Shown one piece after another: positions 19,762 through 31,899 of a stretch of DNA of 64,000 nt. Source of the DNA: Incurvaria masculella (taxonomy: Eukaryota > Arthropoda > Insecta > Lepidoptera > Incurvariidae). Every line of letters starts with the position of its first letter. Positions within the stretch are counted from its first letter, which is position 1. A program made the position numbers and the translations under genes. Below the pieces are notes generated by a model. That model saw only the letters and a program-made list of their open reading frames with translations, did not search any database and was not told the origin of the DNA. The stretch covers positions 26,269,595 to 26,333,594 of the forward strand of contig OX335644.1 in assembly GCA_946894095.1 (NCBI GenBank). The letters run 5' to 3'.

Positions 19762-20655
19762 GGTTACTGATGGAACATTAAATTAATATCAACGCATTTT
19801 TCGAGGGACTGTCTTTTTATTTTAGATGGATTTTCGGATTATTTGTGATGGATTCTTTCGGTAGTCTCCTGAAGAGGCACTTGTTTAAGAACACTAAATT
19901 TCACTTTGTTTGAGGTTGCTGATGGAACGTTAAATTAATATCAACGCATTTTTCGAAGGACTGTCTTTTTATTTTAGATGGATTTTCGTATTATTTGTGA
20001 TGAATTCTTTCGATAGTCTCCTGAAGAGGCACTTGTTTAAGAACACTAAATTTCACTTTGTTTGAGTAGCTGATGGAACGTTAAATTAATATCAACGCAT
20101 TTTTCGAAGGACTGTCTTTTTATTTTAGATGGATTTTCGTATTATTTGTGATGGATTCTTTCGGTAGTCTCCTGAAGAGGCACTTGTTTAAGAACACTAA
20201 ATTTCACTTTGTTTGAGGTTGCTGATGGAACGTTAAATTAATATCAACGCATTTTTCGAAGGATTGTCTTTTTATTTTAGATGGATTTTCGTATTATTTG
20301 TGATGGATTCTTTCGGTAGTCTCCTGAAGAGGCACTTGTTTAAGAACACTTAATTTCACTTTGTTTGAGGGTGCTGATGGAACGTTTAATTAATATCAAC
20401 GCATTTTTCGAAGGACTGTCTTTTTATTTTAGATGGATTTTCGTATTATTTGTGATGAATTCTTTCGGTAGTCTCCTGAAGAGGCACTTGTTTTAGAACA
20501 CTAAATTTCACTTTGTTTGAGGTTGCTGATGGAACGTTAAATTAATATCAACGCATTTTTCGAAGGACTGTCTTTTTATTTTAGATGGATTTTCGTATTA
20601 TTTGTGATGGATTCTTTGGGTAGTCTCCTAAAGAGGCACTTGTTTAAGAACACTT
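19762..20655. repeat. 152-bp tandem array, nearly 6 units
   Basis: The phrase ctgatggaac starts at about 19767, 19919, 20070, 20222, 20374 and 20526: spacing 151-152 bp. Each unit contains atcaacgcatttttcgaagg and agtctcctgaagaggcactt. Units are about 97-99% alike, so the array is young or homogenised. No open frame spans it. Confidence 0.92.
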
Positions 20656-20944
20656 TATTGCTCTAAGGCTATATTGTGTAAATGTTTGCTCTCTATGTAG
20701 TCATTAGATGCAGTTTATTTTCAAACTATTTAAGCGGTCCAAAGTATTATTTTAAATGTTTGTGGAGAGACATCTGATCAGGGTAATAAATTCCAAAATA
20801 TGTGGCCAAAAGTCTTTTAACCCATTATGTGCTTGGGTCGGTACTTAAAATATTGTGTTCAAGTATTTTTGTTAGAGATTAGGCAAATGTTGCCCTTAAA
20901 TTTTTAAACGGTGTAACCGTATTGTGTAAGGACAGGTGGATGTC

Positions 20945-21235
20945 TCGACCTAAACTCATTCATATAGCGGCAGCGTAGCCATGTATCAGTAATAATAATA
21001 CATACACTGACAAAAGCGCCGACCGGTCATTTGGCTCACGAATGCGAGCAACAACAAATGTTTGTTGCACTAAATGTTTTCCAGTGCAACTCTCATGTGT
21101 CGTTGGAACTCGAGAACACCATGCGTGAGCGAATGGGAACTGACTGCCCTGCGCTACCACCAGTGTTTGTTAATTACTTAAACGTGGCTACGTTGCCGCT
21201 ACACGAATGGGTTTCAGTCACCACTCCCGAACTTC
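20945..21235. mobile_element. MITE family D (inverted-repeat ends)
   Basis: cattcatatagcggcagcg at the left is mirrored by cgttgccgctacacgaatgg at the right, with an inner pair (cattcg/cgaatg type) making a foldback. A relative at about 55575-56005 is interrupted by another element. Confidence 0.6.
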
Positions 21236-22582
21236 CTTTCTCTATTTATTGTACGATAGAAAAAAAATATTCTATGTAAATACGTTAGCAATGACAAAAC
21301 TGACATGGTTTAATTTTTTTGCACTAGTTTTTTCGTTTTGGCAATGGTCAAATCGATTTTGTTTTAATTTGGGCATAAGATCACCACACCATGCAAAATT
21401 GTCTTAGACGTGTGTGGCAAAAGCAGTTTTGACTGTCAATCAGCCAAATATTTTTTTTCATAACTGTAAATCGCTATCAGCCAAAGAATAAAAAGAAATA
21501 TTAAACCCAATACAAAATTGAGGTTGTATATACAGTATTTTGTATTGATTTATTGTACATGTCCTATCAGATCAGATCTTATTTACAATACTCGGTACAA
21601 ATAGGTTAAAACTGTTAAGGTGGTTCGTGCATAAAAAAATAGATGGCGCCAGGGTCAGTTATCATTTAACCAACACTGAGTGGCTAGTACAATATTTAAT
21701 TATGTATTTAATCAGAATTCCGCCATGTTGTTGCCATGCGTTTGAACTTCCCATTAAACACATTAAATTCAATGGTTTAGGGTTTATTTTCCATTGATTA
21801 TAGTAAACTCAAGCCTGCAGTTGAGTGACCTTACTCAATCATCTCATCAAGGGACGGTCCTGGCATGGGACCTAATTCCTTCGGGAATGTAGTGTATTTG
21901 AATAATATGACGGTTGTTGTGTGGTATTAGCAATCCATGTCCCACTCGGCCCCGACATTGGCAATTCTTGGTATGCACCAACCACCTAATTCCTACTTAT
22001 TGTGATATTTTTTTATATTTAATGTATGACCACAATTATTGTGTTAAGAACAATTATGTTATTGAAATGAATTTATCCATCTATACATATTGCAAATATT
22101 ATATTTATTGACGTTATTTAGGAAAGATTATAAAATGTAAAAATATTTTTGATATTTTATTTTTCTAGGAGATTTATTTAACAAAAAAAAAAAAAACAAA
22201 TTTTCTCTCAATGGAAAAAGACATGGAACAGAATTATTCATTAGCTATAAGTTATTGTATTTGGGCTTTTTCCAAGGAGGAACGAGTGTCTTCCACTTGC
22301 TTTTATATTGTTATTGAAAACACCTGCCCCTGTTATGTTATCGAAATGGTTTGTTGAACATCTTCACATTAATGTGTGTTTGTGATATAAAAATGTCGAG
22401 TGAGCGAGCTTGACAACAGCTCTGTGCATGCGACCTAGCCAACGCCACATAACACAGATAAATGGGTGTTAAATAACAAAAATAATACATAGCTGTCGTG
22501 ATAAATAAGCAGTCTTCTTCCCCTTTGGTCTCTCGACATTTTGAGGTTTTGTAATTAATGTTACTTCCGGTTTTTCCTCACA
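21236..22582. other. Intergenic, no gene recognised
   Basis: A fragment of the common SINE body (tggcatgggacctaattcc) lies at about 21850-21940. Otherwise AT-rich sequence with no supported exon. Confidence 0.5.
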
Positions 22583-22960
22583 TTAAGAACGGCCCGTAAG
22601 CTATGTTCCCCATACAAACGTAGTTTACTAATCATTTGAAAAACACTGCTCATATTTGCTTGACGTTTGGTATCTAATATTCTACAATAAATATCTGTCT
22701 GCACGTTTTTGTTTTTCTGAAAAATCTAAAGCCAGTAGTGAAATAACAGGCAAAAAAAAATCTTCACACAAATTTCCTTTTCTCTGTGGTGTGACACAGG
22801 ACAAATTTTTCGAAAAAACAAACACGTGCAGACATAGATTTTTGTTGCCTGATATTAAGTCCCAAATATCAAGCAAATTGGAACAGTGGTTTTCAAATGA
22901 TTAGTAAACTACGTTTGTATCGGGAGTATAATTTTCTGATGCTTACGGGCCCACCTTTAA
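22583..22960. mobile_element. MITE family A
   Basis: TTAA at 22583-22586 and 22957-22960, with arms gaacggcccgtaagctatg and gatgcttacgggcccacc. Confidence 0.8.
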
Positions 22961-23968
22961 ACCATCAGCTATCGAGCATTGGCCGCAACGCTTGCACAGA
23001 AAAGATATTGCATGCGTCTACCAATTCAAGCGATATAAAATGGGAATATTTGGCATTGTCAAATATTGGATACGTCAGATCGTATTACTGCTAAGATGAA
23101 CGCGTGCGGGCGTCGGGTGGCCTTGGAGTGACAAAGGTAGATACCATGCTATTTACCGCGAGAGTGAAAGAGATAACAATATTTTGCCTCGTTGGCAAAT
23201 CGGTGACACGTTCTAAGGTGCTTTGCCCAATCTTCCCATTTATATCGCTGAGCAATCCCAGTGCAGGCGGTGTTATGGTGCGTAAAGTTTATCGTACGTG
23301 GATTTTGTCTATAAGAACTCTATCGTAGGTAAAATGTATTTATTATGAAATGTGTAAGCTATACATAAATGTTAATCATATATGTAATATCAAAATATAG
23401 AATGCAAGATTAAAAGGTCTTTTCCTGCTACCTTAACAAATTACTCATTATGAAATTGAAACCAGGGGTAATGTCATGCATTGTGGACGGTCGCAAAATG
23501 GCCATTGGTGTCACCAATCGAAACTAAGGCTGAGATAAATAGTCATTGCTAGTATATATGTATAGTATAGTAATAGTCACGCTTAAAGGGCCTTAATTTC
23601 TATGAGAACTTCCAAAAAGTTGTACTTTCTTACATCACTTGACACATTTTGTATGGCCGAAAGTCTAAATGTACCCATTTCAAAGAGCAGAAAACACTTC
23701 CTATCAAACAGTGTGATTTTTGTTGCACAGACAGTTGGACGCAGACAAGATGTACAATCCCCACCAATAAACTCATAAAATAGAGTGGAAACATAAAACT
23801 AACCAAATTTAATCAAAACTGTACTAATAAACAAGACAAAACTGGAGAATCTCAAAGCTTATCAGCTAGTTACACAAAAAAAAAAACCATTCGTTAAAAT
23901 CTAAACTTCACGAAGTATGTGCAAACAAGCTTCGGTTGCTCGTTCATAAAAAAATATTTATGACACAC
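22961..23968. other. Intergenic, no gene recognised
   Basis: No supported exon. Short open frames lack splice signals or family resemblance. Confidence 0.5.
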
Positions 23969-24303
23969 AGGGCCTTTTTCACCTACTGCTGATTAGCTTA
24001 TTAACCACATATTAAGGGCCTTTCTTAGAAGCTTGCAATCACTACCATTACAGATTTAATTTTAAAGGGCCTTTTTTACCGAAGTGCCGATTATCTTGTA
24101 CTAGTATCGACTGCAAGATGGTAAGAATGGCCCTTTAATGTACGGACTAAGGTAATCAGTACTTGGTGGAAGAGACCCTAAGCCTGGTTTTCACCAAGTT
24201 ACTAAAGTGCTGATTATCTTTTATTGGTATCGATTGCAAGCTGCTATTAAAGGCCCTTAATATGTGGCGATTAAGCTAATCATCAATAGGTGAAAAAGGC
24301 CCT
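23969..24303. mobile_element. Foldback MITE, agggcctttttcacc ends
   Basis: The left arm (agggcctttttcacctactg ... cacatattaagggcct) is mirrored by the right arm (aggcccttaatatgtgg ... aggtgaaaaaggcccta), about 54 bp each. Internal direct repeats (gccgattatctt / gctgattatctt; gactgcaag / gattgcaag) suggest two nested halves. Confidence 0.75.
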
Positions 24304-25087
24304 AACCCTTTAAATGCAACCTACAGAAAATTAAGGTTTGAGAGGTACCTGAACAACAAAGTATGAATAAGAATGAGAAGAAAATAGTTTTTAAGCGTTT
24401 TTTTTTTTTTTTTTTCAAGCATAACAATCAGTTTTATCTTATTTTTAACCGACTTCAAAAAAGGAGGAGGTTCTCAATTCGTCTGTATGTTTTTTTTTTT
24501 ATAGATTTATTAATAACAATAAAATATTAAACTTTCTCTTTCTGTACTGTGTTATCCCCTGCATTAATAATAAATATTTTGCTCAAACCCTTAAAATTGT
24601 GATCAGTTTGATTTATTTTTGGCTCCACTGCGTCAACAACGATGGAGCACGATACACACCTGTCGCATACAGTGTCCGCAAACTTCACTGTTAATAACTG
24701 TAAATTTTCATACTAGAAATGTATCCTCTGAACTTTGATCGCCTGTACAAGTAAAAGAGGACTGTGTTCGGTTGGAAATAATATATTTGCAGCAAAAAAA
24801 CCACCATCAAATCAAATTTCATGCAAACAAAATTAAATAACAACTTCTGAATTCTTCAAAATAACATTGCAATCACTTATGTTCATCAATGCTAGACACA
24901 TCTTACAAAGAACAAACAAAATTCTTAACTCACTTATTTGTAGTTAAAAGTACATCTAAAACCTGACTAGAAATATAAAAATCCCTACAATATTCTGTTA
25001 AACACTTGATAACAGCTTATTTGATAAGGGAGTTAATAATACAACATTTTATTACATTTGAAAATAACTACAATGAATTTTGACAGT
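24304..25087. other. Intergenic, homopolymer and AT-rich
   Basis: Poly-T tracts near 24398-24415 and 24490-24502. The accgacttcaaaaaaggagg phrase at about 24449 is a common lepidopteran repeat fragment. No gene seen. Confidence 0.5.
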
Positions 25088-25331
25088 AAAAAAACCAGTC
25101 AAGTGCGAGTCAGACTCAAAGATGAAAAGATCCGTAACATGCCAAAAAAAATCAGATTTCTTAACAAAATATTTTTTATTATTTATTATAATAGCGGCAA
25201 TAGAAATACACACTGTGAAATTTCAACTGTCTATGGTATGAGATGCAGACGCACAGACGAACAGACGGCGGAGGCTTCTGTAATAATAAGAGTAATAGGG
25301 TCCCGTTCGTACCCTTTGGGTATGGAACCCT
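25088..25331 (-). mobile_element. Lepidopteran interspersed repeat (ggtacggaaccc family)
   Basis: Reverse orientation of 6004-6290: aaaaccagtcaagtgcgag ... acagacgaacagacggc ... tttgggtatggaaccct. Confidence 0.65.
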
Positions 25332-25959
25332 CAAACATAAATATGTCGATTGTTGGTGTAGCTATAATTTAAAGATCAAATTGTAACAGTCGTATTCAGA
25401 GAGCACCTGTCAAAACATAGTACGAGATTAGCATTGGACTAACTATACAAAAACCGATTTAGTCTGGCGGATTAAAGTTAGTCCGCCCACTCTGAATACA
25501 CCTGTAAGTATCTGGTGATTTGATTTAACATATAAGGCAATTATGTATAAAATTTGCATAAAAAAGTTGTAACAAAGAAAAAGAGTGTCACATATTTAGT
25601 TAATGACAAATACACCATCAATTCATCTTTCACCTTTTTGAAATTTCAAAATGAGATTTAGTTATTTTGAAAAAAAAAAGAATGTTGTTCCCCTTACGCC
25701 TTTATGGCACTGAATGCAATAAGTTCTTATCGCGCGCTTCTAAAAAATGATCATTCTCGACATCCGTTGCATTTAGATCTAACTTACTGAAAATAATGTA
25801 AGGACAATTCAAGTTATAATCACTATAGCCACAAAGCGGCACATCTATTGGGTTTTTATATTCTTCGTCAGGTTATAATTATTCTTAAATTCTAATTAAG
25901 CGCAAGGAACCAAGGAACAGGTCATAAAAAATATACCCGCTTGTACCTGCAAGGACAGT

Positions 25960-27414
25960 CTACCAAATAATTCTCTGCACCCCTTCATAATCTTTCCACT
26001 TGAACTCCTTGGTGAAGAAAACATAGAATGTTGCCGCATTAATGCCCAAGTACAACAAACATTCAAATACCACCATTTTCAATGAAGGCCGCACGAACCT
26101 CAGTCTCAAAACTAGATAGGGAACCAAAAAGTAACGCACCTCTATCATGCGCTGCAGCGCCAACACGGCAAACGTACAAACTGAATAAGGTAATAGAAAC
26201 GACACGCAGTTCTGATCTTTGAGGTTATCGTGCAAGCTGAACAACAGGAATACGTAAGCGGGAATTGTCGCATAGTGAGCGAACCAATACTTATTGAACC
26301 ACCGATTCCAAATGTAAAACGTATAATGTCTGTTATCGGCCAGGAGGTACGGGTGTAAGATCGTGTTGTATTCCACGGCAACAAAGAAAAGAGCGGTCAG
26401 CATTAAAAGCATAACTTTCTTTCTGTACATCAACTTTAGGGTTGAAACGAACTTGTTTAGGACGTAAGGCAGCCCGAACACGCCGTAGAACAGAAGAAAG
26501 TAAAGCAGCTGTGGTAAGTGAAGCGTCGCTGAGTGCGCCATCTTATCGCCGACCACAATTGCGCCATTCGAAATAACAAATAGTGCAAAAGCATTCAGCA
26601 CGGATCCGTGCGTAGCGAAAATCAACCAGTCCTGTGAGGTGAGGGAACTCAAAAATGGCTTCAAAAGATTCGACATTTGGTATTTAATCGCAATGTAAAG
26701 ATCGAATGTATCAAAATACCTCTTTAACTTGGACTGGTCAATCTGTTGCATGTATTTAGTGTTTCTGTTTAAAGGGCTCGGCGGAGCCCTATTTAGGTTG
26801 ATGTTTCCGTAAGATCGTGAGCTTCGTATGAACAGATCGATCGCCTTGTGACCTAGTACCATTCCAATCCACACCACGTTCGTCTGCCGCATCAGAATGC
26901 TGAAACATCCCAGCAACAATATCGCAAACTTATGCTTATTGACTAGACATAGACGGAAGAATGCCAAGAGAAATGTTAGAGACAGAGTGTCCGTGTAGTA
27001 CAAATGTGAAAAGAAATACAAAGGTGGTAGAATAGTTAAATTGAACGCTTGCAGAACAATTTTCAGATAACGCTCGCCGCTGTGTCCGTAAACAAACTTG
27101 AGTATAGACGAAAACAGACATAAGTTTACGCATGACGCAACGAGATTCACGAATCGGAGATTGTACGTGTTGCAGTCAAAGAACGAACTGACTACCGAAG
27201 CGGAGACCAAATACAGCCCGGGCAGTGTTGTTATTTTAGGGTCCCAGCGGCTGAAGTTATGGTTGCAGTATGCCAGCCCTTGTGGGAGGTGGAAGAACTC
27301 ATCGACGACTGTGGTGGAAGCGGCGTGGACACGGTCGAACAGAGCCTTGGACACTGCAAAGTACGCAGCGAGCACGGCGACTAGGACGGCATAGTACGCT
27401 GCTTGGTTCTTCAT
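25960..27414 (-). CDS. ALG10: ALG10, dolichol-P-glucose alpha-1,2-glucosyltransferase
   Basis: ER membrane enzyme that adds the third and last glucose to the dolichol-linked Glc2Man9GlcNAc2 precursor, using dolichyl-phosphate glucose as donor. The 484-residue reading frame matches the family's usual length (about 460-490). The N-terminal hydrophobic segment is followed by VDEFFHLPQGLAYC (residues 37-50; acidic pair D38-E39 in the first luminal loop) and WDPKITTLPGLYLVS (57-71), the family hallmark. About a dozen further hydrophobic segments follow, and EVRYFLVPYLVLRLRF near the C-terminus is also typical. The ATG at 27447 lies across a strong splice acceptor (ttgtttacag|GTCAAA), so the true start is probably ATG 27414, with a 5' UTR intron upstream. 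The coding region is intronless and the stop is TAG. Confidence 0.95.
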   Translation of the reverse strand: MKNQAAYYAVLVAVLAAYFAVSKALFDRVHAASTTVVDEFFHLPQGLAYCNHNFSRWDPKITTLPGLYLVSASVVSSFFDCNTYNLRFVNLVASCVNLCLFSSILKFVYGHSGERYLKIVLQAFNLTILPPLYFFSHLYYTDTLSLTFLLAFFRLCLVNKHKFAILLLGCFSILMRQTNVVWIGMVLGHKAIDLFIRSSRSYGNINLNRAPPSPLNRNTKYMQQIDQSKLKRYFDTFDLYIAIKYQMSNLLKPFLSSLTSQDWLIFATHGSVLNAFALFVISNGAIVVGDKMAHSATLHLPQLLYFLLFYGVFGLPYVLNKFVSTLKLMYRKKVMLLMLTALFFVAVEYNTILHPYLLADNRHYTFYIWNRWFNKYWFAHYATIPAYVFLLFSLHDNLKDQNCVSFLLPYSVCTFAVLALQRMIEVRYFLVPYLVLRLRFVRPSLKMVVFECLLYLGINAATFYVFFTKEFKWKDYEGVQRIIW

Positions 27415-27840
27415 CTTTCTGGATATCAAAGTTTGACCTGTAAACAATATTATGTTACCGAACGAAGCATTTTTTCACTACTGATGAACATTAAATATGA
27501 CACAGTTTAACATGTTTTACCTTTTCCAGCATACTTCATTCCAGTTTTTTTACAAATAAAATTATAATGGATACCATAATGATAATAGTCTAATATATGA
27601 GAAAAAAAGTTAAATATTTGAGGTTATTTTAAATGCTTACGTTGGGAGCTTCCTTAACTTTGTGGTTTTTCCATAATAATCGGGAGATTGTAGTGTGACT
27701 GAATGAATACAACGATACCACGTTTCTATGTTAGGTCCAACTTTTATACCAAACAATCGTCCCACGCAAATAAACATAAAATTGACAGCCAATAGTTCCC
27801 GTTAAATTTGGCAATTGACTGTTGACTGACAGCCGGCCGG
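27415..27840 (-). other. ALG10 5' UTR acceptor and upstream region
   Basis: The sequence ttgtttacag ending at 27438 (minus strand) is a likely 3' splice site, 23 bp before the preferred ALG10 ATG. The matching 5' UTR exon and promoter should lie upstream, but I cannot place them. Confidence 0.5.
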
Positions 27841-29843
27841 CAAAACGCTGTGCGGTCCGATTTTAACTGCGTGCTGCTAGTTTGCAGTAGCTGCATTTTT
27901 TAATAAAGTTGGCTATATTTTGTTAATGAATTATCTTATTATTGGATTATCAATATTCATATTCGTTATTTTAGATTGCTATATTTTTATATTGGAATTT
28001 CGTGTCAATGTTAGTTGTAATAATGGAACAAGCTGTTCTTTTTGTTATTAGTTACGGGTATGGCTTAAAACACTAATAAGCTTTTTGTTTTATCGTTGGA
28101 TTGCAATAAAATATAATGTAAATTTTAAAAGAGCTTAGAATTTTCTGAAGATAAACCTTCATATTCAATGTATTAAAACCTTCATACATTACTGCTCTAC
28201 AGATATACACAAAACATTAGATTAAACAATTGTAAATTGGACTGCTCTTGAGATTACTTCATCATTTCTACCAACGAGCTGGGTATCAGGGATGGTAAAG
28301 TAGTTATTTATAAAAATTTTGATGTAAAACATTGGGTCCGGAAAGAATTTTGGACTTTTTATGGAAAAAAATTTGAAAATTATTTTCTTTGTGCTCCATC
28401 GGTATATTTAGTTCTGTATTGAGACGCGAACATACCATGTCTTTCCATTTTTAAGTTATCAGTTGGAATCATCATAATTGCTCATATGTTGCCAACGTTA
28501 TGTGAAACGGCATAATTAAGAGTAAAATGATGGTGTGCGTGTTTAGAGTGTTTTTAGAAGCGCGGAGACGAAAGCTCGCACAGGACGTCCTGAGCGTTTG
28601 CAACCGACATGCGCCATCCCGACATGGACCAGTTAGGTTAAGGGAGGAGGAACAGAGGTGTCCTTTATACCTCCGTGCCACCTATAGCCCTCAGCTTTTT
28701 TTGCTCGTGTGGACTCCGCGAACGTTTTGATCGTTTTATCGAATTTACAGAAATTTCGTCACAAATTCAAAGGTGAGATTTTTTAATTTTTTATTTTTCC
28801 ATTTCCGGACCCCAATTTTGATTTAGAATAACGTATTATGGGGCCTTTAGTAGGTATTATTATGTATATTTTTTTAATCGCTATGAATTGATCTAAAGAA
28901 TTTCCGTAAATTGCTCTAAAGTGTATAATCTCATAAAATATAAAAAAGAAGCCTGGAATTTATGAGTAAATTCTGTTATAATGAGTTAAGACTGGCAGGC
29001 CACATTCAACGATTTGCTTAAACTTAATATAAAAGAAGACATGATGTCTGTCTGTCAACAACAATTAAAAGAGTTCCTTTCCAAATTATACAAAAATACG
29101 TTTTTCAGTTTTGGTAAGCTAGGTCAAAAAGGTGAACAACGACTTGTCTTCCGGGGTGCGCAGAAGTTACCACCCGACTGCGTTAACACAAAAAGGTGCC
29201 ATTTACAATTAGCAACTTTTTGCGCTTTGTCTCATAATAAACTCACGAATGTCACCCTTTATTTTATTGTTTTATAACATTATATACCTACAAAACTGCG
29301 TATATAATGCTCTCGCCGATACAATTATAGTTTGTATCTTCTTATTTTTGGGGAATTAGCACAAATAGCGCCGAACAACGACTATGATGCCATCTACATG
29401 AACGCAAACTACGCGCATACCTTCCAATTCGGACCGTGGTGGGCATGAATCTGTCAAAGCTGTCAAATTTGACACTTGAATGTAACGGTCTTCTCGCCTT
29501 CAAATGTTGTTCCTCGGAAATTTTGCATTGCATGGGCGGTAAAGATCCACAAATCTTTTTTAATTATCGCTAACCCTATTACCTACACATTACCGATAAT
29601 AATTCAAATTCAAAATAATAAATCTTTTCATGGAGTAAGTTATATGTGAATGTTCAATTTTTGCAGTCAATAATCACAACGCAGTTAATGCGTTGAATCA
29701 AAGTATATATGTATTATCTTAAACACTGTTGGTAGGAGTCATTAACACCCTCGGAGCCATGTGAATAATTTCAGATACACAGTTTTATAGCCATGGAGGT
29801 GAAGATAATCTAATAAATAATATAAAGGGGAAAGTTTGTAATA
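27841..29843. other. Intergenic, no firm gene
   Basis: AT-rich. A possible 112-bp exon-like stretch at about 29000-29110 (plus) reads NDLLKLNIKEDMMSVCQQQL and ends at GTAAGC, but it matches nothing I know and its phase does not fit the next gene. A partial tRNA-Leu-like SINE is at about 29645-29745. Confidence 0.4.
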
Positions 29844-29886
29844 ATGGATGGATGGATGGATGGATGGATGGATGGATGGATGGATG
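29844..29886 (+). repeat. (TGGA)n microsatellite, about 10 units
   Basis: Uninterrupted tggatgga run, followed by gtttgttactctttcacg, a phrase often found next to such runs in lepidopteran repeats. Confidence 0.9.
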
Positions 29887-30049
29887 TTTGTTACTCTTTC
29901 ACGTAAAAACTACTGAATGGATTCTAATGAAACTTTACAATAATATAGCTTATGCATCAGAATAACACATAGGCTACAATTTATGTGCCCATGGGCTTTA
30001 GAACTTTCACGGGGCTGCGAAAACGATGCCGGTAGCGATACTTCACACT

Positions 30050-30131
30050 AGGGGGAGAGAAGCCGGGGGCAGTGGCGGTGAGCGGCGGCGGGGCGGGGCA
30101 GGTGCGGGGGAGGGGGGGCGGGGGGAGGGCA
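30050..30131 (+). other. G-rich tract with G-quadruplex potential
   Basis: Runs of 3-7 G recur on the plus strand (gggggag, ccgggggc, ggggcggggc, gcgggggagggggggcg, gggggaggg) with loops of 1-6 nt. Confidence 0.75.
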
Positions 30132-30939
30132 GACGTCGTGACTGTTTGGTGTCCGTTTGGCGAATTTTCAAGGCACTAGCGATTTGTAAAACTTAGTACA
30201 TGTACATTTAACTACCCGGGAATTAGGATTGGCTAAATAGAATTCAGTTCCGCTTACGCTAAGATGGGGCTGTCATACAAACTGCAATGCTATGCACGGC
30301 TCGGCTTTGCGGCGGCAGCGCTTACTTTTACTGAAGTACGGCTTGGTATTTCCTGCAACTTTAGGACTACTTGGCATCACGCTAAATCGCCGGAGGAGCG
30401 ACCAACAGAATAAAATCCTTGAGAACCAATTACTCGATTTAGATGTGCATTGTATCTACGTCTAGCCTGATTCTACTTAAAACTTATAGATTACATAATA
30501 TAACGCTTCATTACCAGAAGGGTTAGTAGTGAGTCTTAAAGTCTTATAACATGCGAACCACTTACCTGATTTATATGCGTATTTTATCAATGTATAGCAT
30601 CTCTGGGAGCAGTCAGGTTCGAGATGGGTTACTGTTTTCGATGTTGAGGCTGGCTGTGGGTTGGAGTCCACGCAAAACTTACCTACTTTACACGTTACTT
30701 ACTAGGTAAGCAATGTAGCAGTGAAAGTGCAGAAAGGTTCTCGCGGCAAATGTTTTTTTTTTAAATAGCCACCAAACGTCAACGAAGCTCTAAATGGGAA
30801 TTATTGGATGTTTCTCATTAAATCATGCTATTTCGGCTCGAACGATCTTGATTAAATTTGGTACATCGATACATTGTCCTGGACCAGTTTGACCCTATTT
30901 TGGACCAGTCATGTGGGCTACTTTTTATCCATGAGATAA

Positions 30940-30983
30940 TTTAGCCGACACTAACCCGAGCGGAGCCGGGTACCGCAGCTAGT
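30940..30983 (+). mobile_element. Possible Helitron-like 3' terminus
   Basis: cccgagcggagccgggtacc followed by gcagctag|t resembles the 3' end (hairpin then CTAG) of lepidopteran Helitron-derived elements. A reversed relative is at 15730-15760 (actagctgaagtacccgg). The 5' end was not found. Confidence 0.35.
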
Positions 30984-31326
30984 AAATAATATAAGAGAAA
31001 TAATTTCCATGCAACGAGCGCGCAAAACGTTACGCATTTGTAATGTAGTGAAGATAACGGAGAAAAATCTAATTTTAAGTCTACCCGATTGGTAGGTAAA
31101 GTTATTACGATAAGAACTGTTTTTCACTAAACCGTCATTCTTCATTCGTTATGATGTACCAAAAGCCGAACTCGGTTGTCATGCCTCCCGCGGCACAATT
31201 GTGGTGACACTTTTTTAGTTCCATCCGTTCGCCCGTAATTTGTTCACCTCCATGGTCATCTGTGTATCAGAAATAATTAACATGATCAGTTTTTCCTTGC
31301 AATTTGGGTATCGGAACAGAGCCGGT

Positions 31327-31654
31327 AGTCTCAGTTCTCACCTAAATTGGCGTTTACGTAACTTTGAAGTTCCGTAAAAACGTCAAACTCCATGCAAGTT
31401 TTTACTAGATATTCTGTGGGTTTACTTCTTCAAGCTGTCAAAGTCAAACACGGACTTCCGATTTGTATGAAAACGCGGAGTTGACGTAAACGGCTACGTT
31501 GACGTATTTACGGCAACATTGAGTAAGCTCAAATCAAACTTGGACTCGCAAATTGCTTAACGCCCACTGCGCGCGCTCTTCAATTTCTCCATACATTTGA
31601 AAACGCCAGTCGATCGGTTTGCCGTAACGCCAATTTAGGTGAGAACTGGGACTA
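31327..31654. mobile_element. MITE family C, complete
   Basis: Ends agttctcacctaaattggcg and cgccaatttaggtgagaact are inverted copies, enclosing about 330 bp. Inner arms include gaagttccgtaaaaacgtc. Fragments are at about 4735-4956, 19420-19631 and 43478-43525. Confidence 0.75.
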
Positions 31655-31899
31655 CGGGTACTGAGCACGCTTTTAAAGCGGCTAAGTACACAGCCCCCAC
31701 ACAAACCAGTTTCTTTCGATACTTCCTTCATTCCATACTTGCTGAATGTAGCTGTGCTCATAAATGAATGGCACCTAATTCCTTTGGATCTTAGATATCT
31801 CTATCATCTATATTAGATTTCATAAAAAAAATACCTTTAAGGTGCTAGTGTACTCAGTATTCAGATTGGCTTAGTATTACTGTGTGTAATAGAATGAAC

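Noticed and set aside
29000..29110. Exon-like stretch (NDLLKLNIKEDMMSVCQQQL, donor GTAAGC) upstream of three rows
   Set aside because: It ends in phase 1, which does not fit the exon at 32508, and it resembles no family I can name. Left as a possibility only.
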